A stretch of DNA of 64,000 nucleotides from Proales similis (lineage: Eukaryota > Rotifera > Eurotatoria > Ploima > Proalidae), in assembly GCA_019059635.1 (NCBI GenBank), contig JAGVRJ010000009.1, positions 1,521,001 to 1,585,000 on the forward strand, given 5' to 3'. Positions 22,770-33,751 of the stretch are shown here, in pieces (position 1 is the first letter of the stretch; every line of letters starts with the position of its first letter). A model generated the notes under the pieces. It was given only the letters and a program-made list of their open reading frames with translations, did not search any database and was not told where the DNA came from. A program made the translations under genes and the position numbers.

Positions 22770-23891
22770 GTCTAATTTACGAAGATTTATCGAGAATTCT
22801 GTTCAGTTATATCATTCGATAGTCAATGTTAGCATTATTTGTCAAAAATGAGGCTATAAAAGGGAATGAAAGAGCAGAAGCCTGTCAAAAGAGCTTCGAT
22901 TCAAGCTCTCATTCTTCCATAATAGTCAGTCATGCCAAAAAGTGCCGATCTTGTCAAGTCGAGAAATGAGCTAATTAGTGCTTGAATGGATCTGTGACGA
23001 CTCTTTTTGGTCTTTAAATATTCATTTTGTTCGTGCACAAATAATGTGAACAAGTCGATAGTAGTCGGTGGTTGAGACGAATCCGTCTGCCGGATCTGAA
23101 TCCTATTTCAACCCAATAGCTTCCTTCCTAAGCTTAAATGAGACAATCTGCGACAGACTAGTTAAATGCTTTTGCTCGTCTCGTTCGCTTATTTTCAGCA
23201 ATCAAATCAATTAAGTTCGAATCGATTTATTTTGTCTTTCAGCCAGATCGGATAGTGTCTATCTGGGCTGACCAATTTGATTTTAAGACATTTATTAGAA
23301 GCATATCATATCATCAAAAGGGTAAAATTTTTATCGCAGCCCCATAGCAGGACCGCTTTAAGGATGTGGGACTGACAAAATACGTCAAAAGATTATTCCG
23401 CTTGAAGAAACAGCTGGGGAAAGAAAAATCCCGAAGCAAGCTTATTTAAAAACCGGTTTCTTAGATAACTGCGCGACAGTGAAATTATTATCAAGTATCA
23501 GAGTAATCTTAAGTAACAGAGCCAGAGGGTGTAGCCAGTCTGCTGAGTCGCCTGAATTGCTCATGATGCGAAAAACGTGTAGAGTCTGCATCTTGGTCGG
23601 CTTGCAAAATTGCAAAATCGATATTCACATGCGCATGGAATGGGCTTGCTTCAATAAGATTGAAGAGTATATGCTCGCTCGGTCTAACGATAAATTGCCA
23701 GGAAATTGTTTGATAACATGAGCTACTGAGAGAGAAAGCGTCGCCTTGATTCACATCTAAAAGAATAGAAACGCGTAAAATTGAAGCAAAGAGCATTCCC
23801 TAAAACCTTTCCATCAATTATCAAAATATCAATTTGTTCAGCTCCCCGAAAAATCTCTCGAACTTATGTAACCCTGTTACGAGAGAGCAAA

Positions 23892-23900
23892 TATATAAAA
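23892..23900 (+). promoter_or_regulatory. TATA box of opsin 1
   Basis: The sequence tatataaaa lies 54 bases before the opsin start codon at 23954. That places transcription start at roughly 23920-23930 and leaves a short 5' UTR. This agrees with the strong focused promoters of opsin genes. Confidence 0.6.
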
Positions 23901-23953
23901 AGATCTGTTTCTTTTTTAAGAAGAGCCCGATCAGAAAAATTATCGTCACAAAG

Positions 23954-25300
23954 ATGCTTAACATATTTCTGAACAGCAATATCTCAATAAACCAATACTG
24001 GACGCAATTTGAACCGGCTCAGAGGAAATGGCATGAACTGTTTGCATTTTTATATGGCACAGTGTTTGTGCTGGGACTGAGCGCCAACCTGCTGGTGCTC
24101 TTCTATCTGGTCAAGTGAGTCTCGAGCCGCTCTGTGGATTGTCGCCTGAAACGCCATCTCAAATTAAAACAGGACGCGCCGCTTCCAGAACCACAGCTCC
24201 TACTTCATCGTCAATCTGGTGGTCGCCGACATCTTCAAGGTGCTCATCAACGCACCGATGAACGTCGCCAGCAGTCTGGCAGGCCGCTGGCTCTTCGGCC
24301 AGCTCGGTAAGCTGATCGGCGTCGCCCTGCGTCTCTGCGCTGCCTCTGACAGGCTTCTCGCCAGGCTGCGACGTGTACGGAGTGGCGGGCGGCCTCTTCG
24401 GCTTCCTGAACATCGCCACCATGCTCTGCATGAGCATCGAGCGCTTCCTCGTCGTGCGCGACCCGCTCATCGTGCTCAAGATGAAGAGCAAGTACGTGCT
24501 CGGTAAGTGACACATTTCTGGATTCGATGACGCTCGGTCTCATGCTGGTCGTTTCACTTGCAGGCTCGATCGCGTTCTGCTGGGTGTACGCGGCGGCGAG
24601 CATCGCTCCGCAACTGCTCAGTCCCAACCGGTTTGTTCTCGAGGGCTTCCTCACCTCCTGCTCGTTCGACTATATCAGCCAGGATCTGACCACTCGGGTC
24701 TACATGCTTGCCATGTTCGCAGCCGGATTTCTTATTCCGCTTTGCGGAATTATTATTTTCGGTTGCTCTATGATTTTTATGCTCAGACGCAATCAGTCAT
24801 TCAAGTCTTATATTTTGGCCGATTCTCAAAGAAGCACCGAGGTCTCGATGTTTTATGTGAAGAAAAGATTCGGCCATAACAGGTCCTTACCTAATCAGTT
24901 TGATTTTTCTGACTCCTACCGAAGCTTAGGCAGTCTACAAGCAGACCGAGGATCAACGTTTTCCGCATCCAATGTCAGCTCTCGTAAAATGTTCGACTCT
25001 TTCCTTAAACGAGAATTAAAGGTTGCCAAAACGGTATTTATGATCGTTATGACATTCTGCATTGCCTGGACTCCCTATGCACTTGTCACGCTTCTGGCAC
25101 AGTTCTCAGAAAATCGATATTCTTACATAACCCCGTGGACCACCGCATTTCCATCTCTCTTTGCTAAAACTTCATCAATATTCAATCCGATCGTGTACTC
25201 TCTCACCAACACAGAATGTCGTCGTTTCTTTAAAAGCCTCTTTCTTTCATGCCGATTCATTCCTCGTCGCAATAACAGCCACCCTAATGATCTACTTTAA
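23954..25300 (+). CDS. Rhabdomeric-type opsin 1
   Basis: A light-sensing class A GPCR of 393 residues. Exons are 23954-24114, 24173-24306, 24353-24502 and 24564-25300, with introns of 58, 46 and 61 bp; the frame is continuous. The Schiff-base lysine that holds retinal is present in TM7 (LFAKTSSIFNPIVYSL; codon 25166-25168). The disulfide cysteines are in GCDVYG and LTSCSFDY, TM6 has AWTPYALVTLLAQF, and the G-protein motif is IERF. The TM6-TM7 part, the LVVADI and GRWLFGQLG motifs and the FAKTSS context are r-opsin-like, so Gq coupling is expected. The carboxyl end of TM7 has TNTECRR instead of the HPK(Y/F)R signature of typical r-opsins. The third cytoplasmic loop is long and Ser-rich. A poly(A) signal is at 25460-25465. 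The gene is the upstream member of a tandem pair. Confidence 0.88.
24044..24717 (+). repeat. Homogenised tract, copy 1 (opsin 1)
   Basis: Aligns without indels to 26236-26909 (constant offset 2192) with only 7 mismatches in 674 bases. It includes three introns and ends abruptly on both sides. Confidence 0.9.
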
Positions 25301-26154
25301 ATGTTTTTCGCATCTGCTTAAGGTCCTCTAAATTCTTCTCAACTTGTTTGTTTCATTTTTGAGCCATTTCGATGAAATGGAGCTTGTATTCAATCTGGTT
25401 GTATCTGATGCAACATTTTAACTTCCTTTAATAATCATTAGCAACGCATCTCCATAACAAATAAAAGAAAGAACAAAAATTTGTCGGATATTCGTTCGTT
25501 TGCTTTCTTTTTAAAATTTCGTGAACAGTCCTGGCTTTCTCTTTCCATGACGATTCAAGATTTTGAAAATTTCATCCAATTGAAAAGAAATTTTCTTCTA
25601 ATGCTGAAAAAGATAAGACCCACACAAAAAGAAAAAAGGTAAAAGTAAAAATCAAGATTCAGTCAAGCGGGATAAATGTTGACGCGACTAATTAAAAATA
25701 GGAAATGATTTTTTCTAAAAGGTTTAAAAAAAGCAGAGGCCGAAATTGTTTAAATGTCAAGCTGTGTTTCATAGAAAGGACAGGAAAAAATTGATCTGCG
25801 ACAAATTGCATAAATACAAAATACAAGCTTACAACGATAAAAAAATCACTCTTAAGGCTGGTTTAATAAAATATATGGAAGGCTGCCAGAGAGCGCTTGA
25901 GAGAAGCATTTAAATATGGCCAGAAGAGGAATCTTCTTTTTTTAGCAGCCAACACCAGCGCGAATATTGATGTGTCTAGACCTATGTTCTGCATCAATCG
26001 ATGCCTTAATTAGCGTTCTTTGTGCATCATGTAAGTGGATTAATAAAAATACATCTTTTTTTGAAATTTTCAATTAAAAGCTCAGCATTGCGAGCGAATC
26101 GAATCATAAGAAACATATTATCACAAAACCGTCAGGCCTCGTTTTAACCCAGAA
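25301..26154. other. Spacer between the two opsins
   Basis: AT-rich, with no coding sequence seen. Begins with the opsin 1 3' UTR (AATAAA at 25460-25465) and ends with the opsin 2 promoter. A TAATTAG homeodomain-type site lies near 26010, similar to one upstream of opsin 1. It is not part of the homogenised tract. Confidence 0.5.
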
Positions 26155-27501
26155 ATGGCTGAACCAAGCAGCGAAAGCCCCATTGAGTATTGGAAATCGT
26201 TTGCACCCGTCGGAAATCGTTGGTTCCATCTATCAGCATTTTTATATGGCACAGTGTTTGTGCTGGGACTGAGCGCCAACCTGCTGGTCCTCTTCTATCT
26301 GGTCAAGTGAGTTCCGAGCCGCTCTGTGGTCTGTCGCCTGAAACGCCATCTCAAATTAAAACAGGACGCGCCGCTTCCAGAACCACAGCTCCTACTTCAT
26401 CGTCAATCTGGTGGTCGCCGACATCTTCAAGGTGCTCATCAACGCGCCGATGAACGTCGCCAGCAGTCTGGCAGGCCGCTGGCTCTTCGGCCAGCTCGGT
26501 AAGCTGATCGGCGTCGCCCTGCGTCTCTGCGCTGCCTCTGACAGGCTTCTCGCCAGGCTGCGACGTGTACGGAGTGGCGGGCGGCCTCTTCGGCTTCCTG
26601 AACATCGCCACCATGCTCTGCATGAGCATCGAGCGCTTCCTCGTCGTGCGCGACCCGCTCATCGTGCTCAAGATGAAGAGCAAGTACGTGCTCGGTAAGT
26701 GACACATTTCTGGATTCGATGACGCTCGGTCTCATGCTGGTCGTTTCACTTGCAGGCTCGATCGCGCTCTGCTGGGTGTACGCGGCGGCGAGCATCGCTC
26801 CGCAACTGCTCAGTCCCAACCGGTTTGTTCTCGAGGGCTTCCTCACCTCCTGCTCGTTCGACTATATCAGCCAGGATCTGACCACTCGGGTCTACATGCT
26901 TGCCATGTTTACAACCGGATTTCTTATCCCATTTATCTGCATTTTATTTTTTAACATTTCGCTCTTCTGGCGACTCAGAGAGCGCAACTTCATTAGAAAC
27001 CTTTACACGCGAAATATCGACAAAGTACCTGAAATATCGCAATACTTGTCAAATATTGCCCAAGAACCGGCGGACATAGAAACGTCTATTGAAATGGAGC
27101 AATTGACTCGGCCAGTCAATGCTAAACGGCGCTTGATCGATAGGGGCGAATCAAAGGACGAGTCGATTCGCACAGTTACGTCAGAAAGTCTGTTTGAAAA
27201 TTTTCTCCAACGAGAAATCAAAGTTGCCAAGTCGATCGCGATGGTTGTGGTCATGTTCTGTTTTGCTTGGCTTCCTTACGCTCTCGTTGCCCTTTTAGCT
27301 CAATTTTCTTCAGATCGGCAATTGTATGTCAACCCTTACACATCTGCCATGCCGGCAATTTTCGCCAAATTCTCATCAATTTACAATCCCATAGTCCTCA
27401 CCTTGTCTGGTAAGGAATGCCGCAGATTCTATCGACGCTGGATTACTCAATTTTGCCATGCTCGACTGCACAAACGCGACCCCTTAGTTATTTATTCATG
27501 A
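26155..27501 (+). CDS. Rhabdomeric-type opsin 2
   Basis: Second opsin of the tandem pair, also 393 residues. Exons are 26155-26306, 26365-26498, 26545-26694 and 26756-27501, with the same three introns as opsin 1. The retinal-binding lysine is in IFAKFSSIYNPIVLTL (codon 27367-27369), and the receptor motif is IERF. From exon 1 to early TM5 it is almost the same DNA as opsin 1. From ATCTGCATTTTATT onward (TM5, a different and longer Glu/Asp-containing third loop, TM6, TM7 and tail) it is well diverged, about half identical in protein. TM7 has VLTL where opsins usually have VY, so the NPxxY tyrosine is replaced by leucine (NPIVL), and the tail is SGKECRR. A poly(A) signal is at 27657-27662. The two receptors may differ in spectral tuning less than in G-protein handling. 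Confidence 0.87.
26236..26909 (+). repeat. Homogenised tract, copy 2 (opsin 2)
   Basis: Partner of 24044-24717. Richer in G+C than the flanking AT-rich DNA in both copies, by inspection. Confidence 0.9.
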
Positions 27502-28342
27502 GCAATTCTCTCTACCCCAATTTGAGAGATCAATTAATCTGTCCGTTAAGGCTTGGTTTACTCTTTTATCCCAACCCTTGCATTAGACCCATAGAAGACA
27601 TAAGAGTTTAATTAATCCCAACTAGGCCGATGACAGATTTATTAGAAAAGCTTCTTAATAAAGCATTTAATTGTTTTGGGAGGATGTTTCGATTTCTGTC
27701 TCGATTCCTCAAGGGCTCGTATGCTTCCATGCGTCTAATAACCTGAAAATACCAGTGCGTGTTTATCAAATGCAATTCGGCGTCTCTCATGAATTCTTCG
27801 ATTTTCGATTTAAACCCTCAAGCAGGCCGTTTGGAATGCATGATCTGATTATAGAAATACACAAGCAAGATTTGCAGATTTAACTGGCGGAATCTTCCTC
27901 AAAGCCAGTATCCAACAATTCCAACTCGATGCTCTGTTGCTGGTTGACTCTGAGTTTTACTTGCTCAACCGAAATCGACAGTTTTAGGGCACGTTTGAGG
28001 AAATCGTGATACTGGAGAGAAACAGGGTTTTGCGATTATGGTCGATGTAGCCCACTATCTAAGAAAATCTCTCCCAAACAATCCGGCTTGAACAGACGCA
28101 AAATGCCTAATTCGATTAGAGAGAGAGAGGGAACTGGAAAAGTTCGGCATCGTCGCTTTGAAGGAGCGTGAAAAATAATCCATGGTGTTTACGCACACTC
28201 TCTGAACGTTATTTCTGCATTGAGCGAGAGGCGCTTAATTAAGCAAGAATTGCGTCTGTTTATAACATTGGTCGCTTGTGCACATTATGAGCTCGGCGTC
28301 AGACCAGGCAGTGTTCTAGTTGCGCCCAAATACTCTTCAAGC
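27502..28342. other. Opsin 2 3' flank and PHTF 5' flank
   Basis: No gene supported. Includes the opsin 2 poly(A) signal and a short GA run near 28120. Part of the frame 28220-28342 is open in phase with PHTF but begins at TTG, not ATG. It could be 5' UTR or an upstream part of the first coding exon. Confidence 0.45.
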
Positions 28343-31204
28343 ATGAACCAGATCATCTGCCGCATGCTGGATCTGTTCCAGCACAAGGTCAGCATTCAAG
28401 GCCACTTGAATCTCCAGGGCCGCATTCAATACCTTCACGATTGTTTTAAGATTTCGGCCGATGACAAGCAGACATGGGAAAAACCATTCGACCGTCTCCA
28501 TGTGAAAAAGGTTGATTTGCTTTCTCTCGTTCTCTGTTGAAACGCCCGCGACGCTCTAAATCGATTGAAGAACATTTACTTCCTGCCCGGTAAATTAACC
28601 ACAGTCGACGGTCTAATAGACATCGATCTGGTGAAAGGATCGACGTTTGCCAAGTCCAAATACAAGTTCAGCCTCATAAACATAATCATTTACGGACTGA
28701 TTCGGTCACTTCTGATGCCGTTCTGCATCGGCTGGTAAATAAGCCAAATAAACGCCCTTGCAGTTCGCACCATCTCAATTTATCTCTTTAACTGTTGCAA
28801 AGGTGGCAGCAGCAAACAAGCAAACTGTTTGCATTTGTTCTGATGTTAGTTCACTTTTTCCAGTTGCTCACAGTTTACAACTACACAAGTGGAGGCCTAC
28901 AGCAAGTGAGTGGCAAGCAGCAAGTTCATGCACCAATCGATAGACCCTAAGCTGGCTTGAACAAAGACAAATCTGAGTCTGAGCTACCTGCTCACTCCCA
29001 CCATACTATTGACAATCATCGGCGTAATTTTCTCCTTCGTTTCTTCGGCGGTCTCAACTCACACCGAAATCGATCGGTAAGCAATACATTCATCCATCCA
29101 GTCATGGAGCATTCGTTTGTTCATCAACCAGATCGGCCATTCAATCGATCGACTGGTCAATCTAGATTTTTGATAGAATTCATTCAAAACCTAGAAAATC
29201 AGAGTTTGCTTGAGAAAAGGTTAAAATTAAGATCTTAAAAGGCCACAAACAAAAAGCACTCTATGAATGCACTTGATAGAGCACAATTTTCTCTCTCTAC
29301 CTCAAATTAATTGACTAACAGTTTGCAAGTCACACATGTGTGAGCGTGTTTTTGCACCCATTTCGACCGAATCGTTTCGCGAATTTCTAATGAAACTAAA
29401 TTTTAAAAGAGGAAAAGAGACCAAAGAGGAGTCAAGTCGAAGCAAAGAAGGGTCAAAAGCAAATGCGAGCATGGACAAGATAAGCACAAGAAGCACGAGA
29501 CAACAGATGGACCAGCTGAATGTGCCAGAGTCGGGGCTGAGAAAGAGGCCCAGTCAAAGCTCGAACGATCTCAAGTCAAATTTCTTGGCCGAAGAGCAGA
29601 CCGACTCAGAGAGCACTTCGAGCCATTCGTCGATTCTGCGCCAGCAAAGCAGAAACGAAATCGCTGAAATGATTCAGCTGCAGCACAGTCTGATGGACGA
29701 AGACTCGGTGGTGGCCAATAATGAAAACGCAAGCGAATCGGACGACTCAACAGACACGGAAAATTCCACTGAATGGTCTAATTTCCGCGCAAATCTGGCG
29801 ACATCCGAACGGCGAAACTCTTCGCCAATCAAGTTCGTTACCGAGCAGCCGAAATCGTTCAGCGTGTTTAAGGTCGGTTTCAGATTGTTAAACTCGGTCA
29901 AACACCACTTTCATTTCGCTAGCTGTAGAACCCGGTGGCCAGTAGCTCAATTAAGGATAGAGTAAGATGCCTGATTTGGCACGGCAACGAGTGGAGAAGC
30001 GCCGAGCTCTCCATGCTTGAAATAAGCAGTCTGATAATAGCCAGCGTGCAAGAGACTTCTCTCACAATCGACTATTTCTACATCGGCCTTTTATTCTCGC
30101 TGCTCAACGCCGGTAACTTGTTGATCAGATTCAATCTCTTTCTGCTCCATTTATCTTTGATAATTTAAAGCTTTGCCTTTAATTTACGAAAACGCCGAGA
30201 CTATTTCTAAACTGGCCCTGCCAACTCTCAATCTAACTCAGACAACAATAGTGCTGTCCAACAACAGATCCGGCTTGAGCTGGAAAGAGTTTTCTCAATT
30301 TATCGCTGGACTAAGTCTAACGGACATGTCGAGCTTTTATTTAACTTCTGATTCGAGTTTATTCGAAGTCAGGTGAGACGAAATCGCAAATTCGATCGCA
30401 AGACCGCTCTAACCTTCAGTCAAAGTGAGGAGGTAGTCAAGATAGGAAATTTCTTATCGACGTTTTTACTGTGCGTTTTATTTTTCTCGCTGTTGACGAT
30501 TGCCGAACGAGCGCTCCATCAACGTTACTTGCACGCAAAATACTTTTGCTACTTGACCTCGGCCAGACGAGCCAAGAAGCACAACCTGCCACACTTTCGA
30601 CTCAATCGAGTGGAAAACATAAAAACCTGGCTGTCTGTGCGCTCGTTTATAAAAAGACGCGGCCCACTTCGTTCCATAGACGCCATAATTTCTTCCAACT
30701 TCCTGATCGGCGTTGCCCTTTGCTCGGCCGTCTGCATCCGGGTAGGAAATCTAATCAACTCATTCGCTTTGGTCTCGACATTTTTGCGCCTAATTCTAGT
30801 TCCTGCAAGACACTGACTTTTTAAGCGACAGCCTTCTCAGCTGGCAGCTTGTTGTCTGGTGCTTGTGCGTCTGGGTTTTTATGCTTCGTTTCATCACAAT
30901 TGGCTTCAACATAAACAAAAAGTATCGCAACTGCATGTCGATGGTGCTCACTGAGCAGATAAATTTGTATTTGCAAATGGAAAAGTCGCCCGAGAAAAAA
31001 GAGCGATTTCAAGTGGTCAGCAATGTGCTGAAACTTGCAGCCGACCTTCTCAAGGAAATCGAGAACCCGTTCAAAATTAGCGGTTTGGGCGTCAACCCCT
31101 GGATCTACAACATCACCAAAGTTGTTATTTTATCGGCCGCATCGGCCGTATTCAGCGAGCTATTCGGTTTCAAACTCAAACTGCACAAAATAAAAATTAA
31201 ATAA
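28343..31204 (+). CDS. PHTF-family membrane protein (PHTF1/2 orthologue)
   Basis: PHTF proteins were named putative homeodomain transcription factors but are multi-pass ER/Golgi membrane proteins of unclear function, expressed in the vertebrate testis. The N-terminal PHTF domain is clear: LIDIDLVKGSTFAKSKYKF matches human LIDVDLIRGSTFAKAK, followed after a splice by WWQQQTSKLFAFVLMLVHFF. The C-terminal part is also diagnostic: LTSARRAKKHNLPHFRLNRV, ENIKTWLSVRSFIKRRGP, LTEQINLYLQMEKSPEKKE and NPWIYNITKVVILSA. The middle (29336-29880) is a Ser/Glu-rich linker. At least eight exons are joined by short introns, for example 30114-30170 and 30373-30419. The start at 28343 (MNQIICRMLDLF) is the first in-frame ATG; a match of TWEKPFDRLHVKK to human IWEKSIEQTQIKG supports this exon. 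Confidence 0.86.
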
Positions 31205-31324
31205 GCGAGGACAAAACTGACAAATGAAATGAATTTAAGAGACAAACTACTGCAACACGGGTCGCGCCGAGCTTTGACAAACAGCCGGTTCTTGCGTGTC
31301 TTTGTTTCTGGTTGATCTGACTGA

Positions 31325-33492
31325 TCAAGGCAAATCTTCGCTGTCTTCTCTTTGCGTATTGCACGGTCGAATAAACTCTTGGCCAACAGAGTGTATCCAT
31401 TTGTTGCTGACCCATTTGGTGCCGAGGAGGACAGGACAAGCTGCGTGTCTGGTCATGAAATCTCCGTCGCCGCTCGGCAGTAAATTGTACCAGAACGCGG
31501 CTGCTCTGCGCACCGGCTTCACCACGGCGCCTGCTCGCGAAAATATGGTCGCTCCTCCTGCTTCTGGTGCCTCCAACTAAAAGAATTTGCTGTCAGCCAG
31601 GAAAAGAATGCTCCAGTAAGGGGCGCGAGGATTTACATAAAAGAGCCATGTGGCAATGCGATTTCCGATCGTTTCTTCGAACGCGTCTCCGGGCTCCATT
31701 TTCTGGGTGAAGTGTTGTTTTATTGCTATAAAAATTTTATTTATTAAAACGCTCATCTTACACGAGCAAAGTCGAAATGAGGCTCGTACTGGCCTCCAAT
31801 TCCATAATTTGCGATCTTTTAGTGTTTTGTGATTATTAAAAGATCAAGTGCAATCGACCTGTTCAATAGAAACGCTACCTGCCATTCCTCGGCTGTTTTC
31901 ATCGAAAGATTCGTTATTGCCGAGACCAGACCCGTCAAATAAGGAAGCGACGGGTGCTCCGAGTCGCGTAGCCAGCCACTTGAACGCGCTCTTAATAAGT
32001 TTGCCCGCTTTTTGAATTGAATTGCCGAGTTACCTTTTGCTTATCCGATAGTCGGCTGTCTCATAGCGGCCCGTTGCTGGACTCCTTACAATTGCTCTCT
32101 TGAGCTAATTCCATTCAGACGTTTTTAAGAGAGATCTCGTCTTGGCTCAATTGAACTTGGCCATACCTTTGGCTTTCCGAGCTGTTTCATCACTTGAAGC
32201 TGGTGCTCGGTTAAAACATCGTAGAATATCCACACTGCTGGGTCAAGGTTCAGCTGTTCTTCTTTCACTGGCGCAATTATCAGACTCGGATGATGATTGA
32301 CCAGGCGGCATTTGAGCTTGGATGAGCTCAGCTGCTTGGCATCAACCTCGCCTCTGCACAAAGCTTCGTAAACTTCTCTTTCTTTGCCAAGCGGATGAGG
32401 GTTGCGCTGATTCTTGAATTCAAATGCCCTTTTAAAAGCTGGCTCTTCTTCCGCCTGATCCAAGTCTCCTTTCAGCTTTTTCACGGCTCCTTTAAGCTCA
32501 GTCTCGTAATGCTGGAGATTCGATTGCGCCCTCTCATGGTCTGGCTCTTGAGCAAACTCTCTTTTCACCTGAGTCACACAATCAAGCGTGCAAACTTACT
32601 CAATTCGAGAAGCTGACGGGTGAGCTCTGCTGCTTGGAAGATATTTCCTTGCTGGAGATGGAGAAAATTTGCTCAAGCTTTGTTTAATCAGGCGTTTGTT
32701 CAACTCACTTGGCCCATAGCAAACGAGAGGTAGTCGAGAACAAGCCAACGTTCGACTGTTCGATCCTCCTCAGTATCATACAGATGCAGACTCTGGTTCA
32801 TCCATCTGATTGTGTGATAAAAGTCCTCGTTTTCATACGCAACCCGGCCCATTTCAAAGCACTCGGCCGCGTTTAAAGGCCGTACGGCCCGAGCCTGTCC
32901 AAGAGTCCCACTGGCCATCTGCGCGGTCTGCAAGTTGTAAGTGTCCTCCAGACGGAAGATGGCCACAGCCGCTCCTGTGAAATCCTCTGTGCTGGGCAGT
33001 ATGAATCTTTCTTTCACATCTCGTACCAACTCTGTGCCAATCAGAAACGAAGTTGATTTAAGCTTCTAGTTAACTTGAGAGCAAAATATCAAGATCTAAA
33101 CCTTTCAAGGAGTCGTGAGTGTTGACCGTATCCACAAACTCTTGTAAATCTCGACTCAGCTTCTTGATCAGCAAGAAGGCATTGATCGGGTTGCCCACAA
33201 ACTGCTCGGCATTCTCTCCCGACTTGTCAGCGACCAGAAGAAAATCAGCCAGTATTCTGAATTCAATTCCTTGAAGGTTGATTTAATCAAAGAACAGGCG
33301 AGTAAAGACTCACTTTTGGGCTCGAGTCAGTCGGTCAATTTGTTCGGTCAAGAAGCTTCTCAAGCTCTCAGCCACTTGTTTCTCGGTCTCAACTAATTGC
33401 ACCATGTCTCCGTGCGAGGTAAACAGTTCGGCCGCGCCAAGTGCAAGCCAAGCGGCAACAAGAATCGCCAGTAGCTGACTTTTAAATTTCAT
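31325..33492 (-). CDS. Prolyl 4-hydroxylase alpha subunit (active type)
   Basis: Alpha subunit of collagen prolyl 4-hydroxylase, which uses iron, ascorbate and 2-oxoglutarate in the ER lumen to hydroxylate proline in collagen-like repeats, in complex with protein disulfide isomerase. The ATG at 33492 starts a signal peptide (MKFKSQLLAILVAAWLALGA). The P4HA_N domain follows (GNPINAFLLIKKLSRDLQ). The peptide-binding TPR region has NAAECFEMGRVAYENEDFYH (32910-32820). The catalytic domain has all key residues: the iron ligands in GGQYEPHFDFAR (about 31760) and TRHAACPVLLGTKW (about 31440), and the 2-oxoglutarate lysine in GTKWVSNKW. Several introns of 45-120 bp interrupt it. It is tail to tail with PHTF, whose stop lies 120 bases away. 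A plus-strand AATAAA at 31370-31375 falls inside this gene's last exon and may serve PHTF. Confidence 0.92.
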
Positions 33493-33751
33493 TCTCTTCT
33501 TTTTCTCACTCTCTCACTAATCCACTCTCTGTCCGTCTTTCTGTGAATTATGTACTGGAAAGCAGCTCCAAACCAGTGAGGAAGCTGATCGGCATAAATT
33601 ATTGCCGACCCATTTATTTAGCTGCGGCAGCCGATTTCTGATACGCATTCTCGCTGTTATCAGACGAGGTCAGACGTGTGCAGATAGAGAAAGGAGTTCA
33701 GTTGCGGTCAGTTGCTCTGTTTATTTATGATTATCTATCATCAGACAGTGA

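Larger units (their letters stand above)
22358..23953. other. Intergenic region upstream of the opsin pair
   Basis: About 1.6 kb with no supported gene. Holds an 11-bp tandem repeat (22737-22769), the TATA box of opsin 1, and scattered TAATTAG homeodomain-type sites (for example near 22970). Short open frames at 22381-22590 and 23479-23796 are without family features. Confidence 0.5.

Noticed and set aside
24159-24654. Long antisense open frames across the opsin tract, repeated at 26351-26846
   Set aside because: They are shadows of GC-rich opsin exons and cross introns that are spliced on the plus strand. They look conserved only because the two DNA copies are nearly identical.
28220-28342. 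Reading of the first PHTF exon as an acyltransferase-like fragment
   Set aside because: It looked superficially like an enzyme N-terminus, but downstream exons are clearly PHTF and the frame joins to them; the part before 28343 has no ATG.
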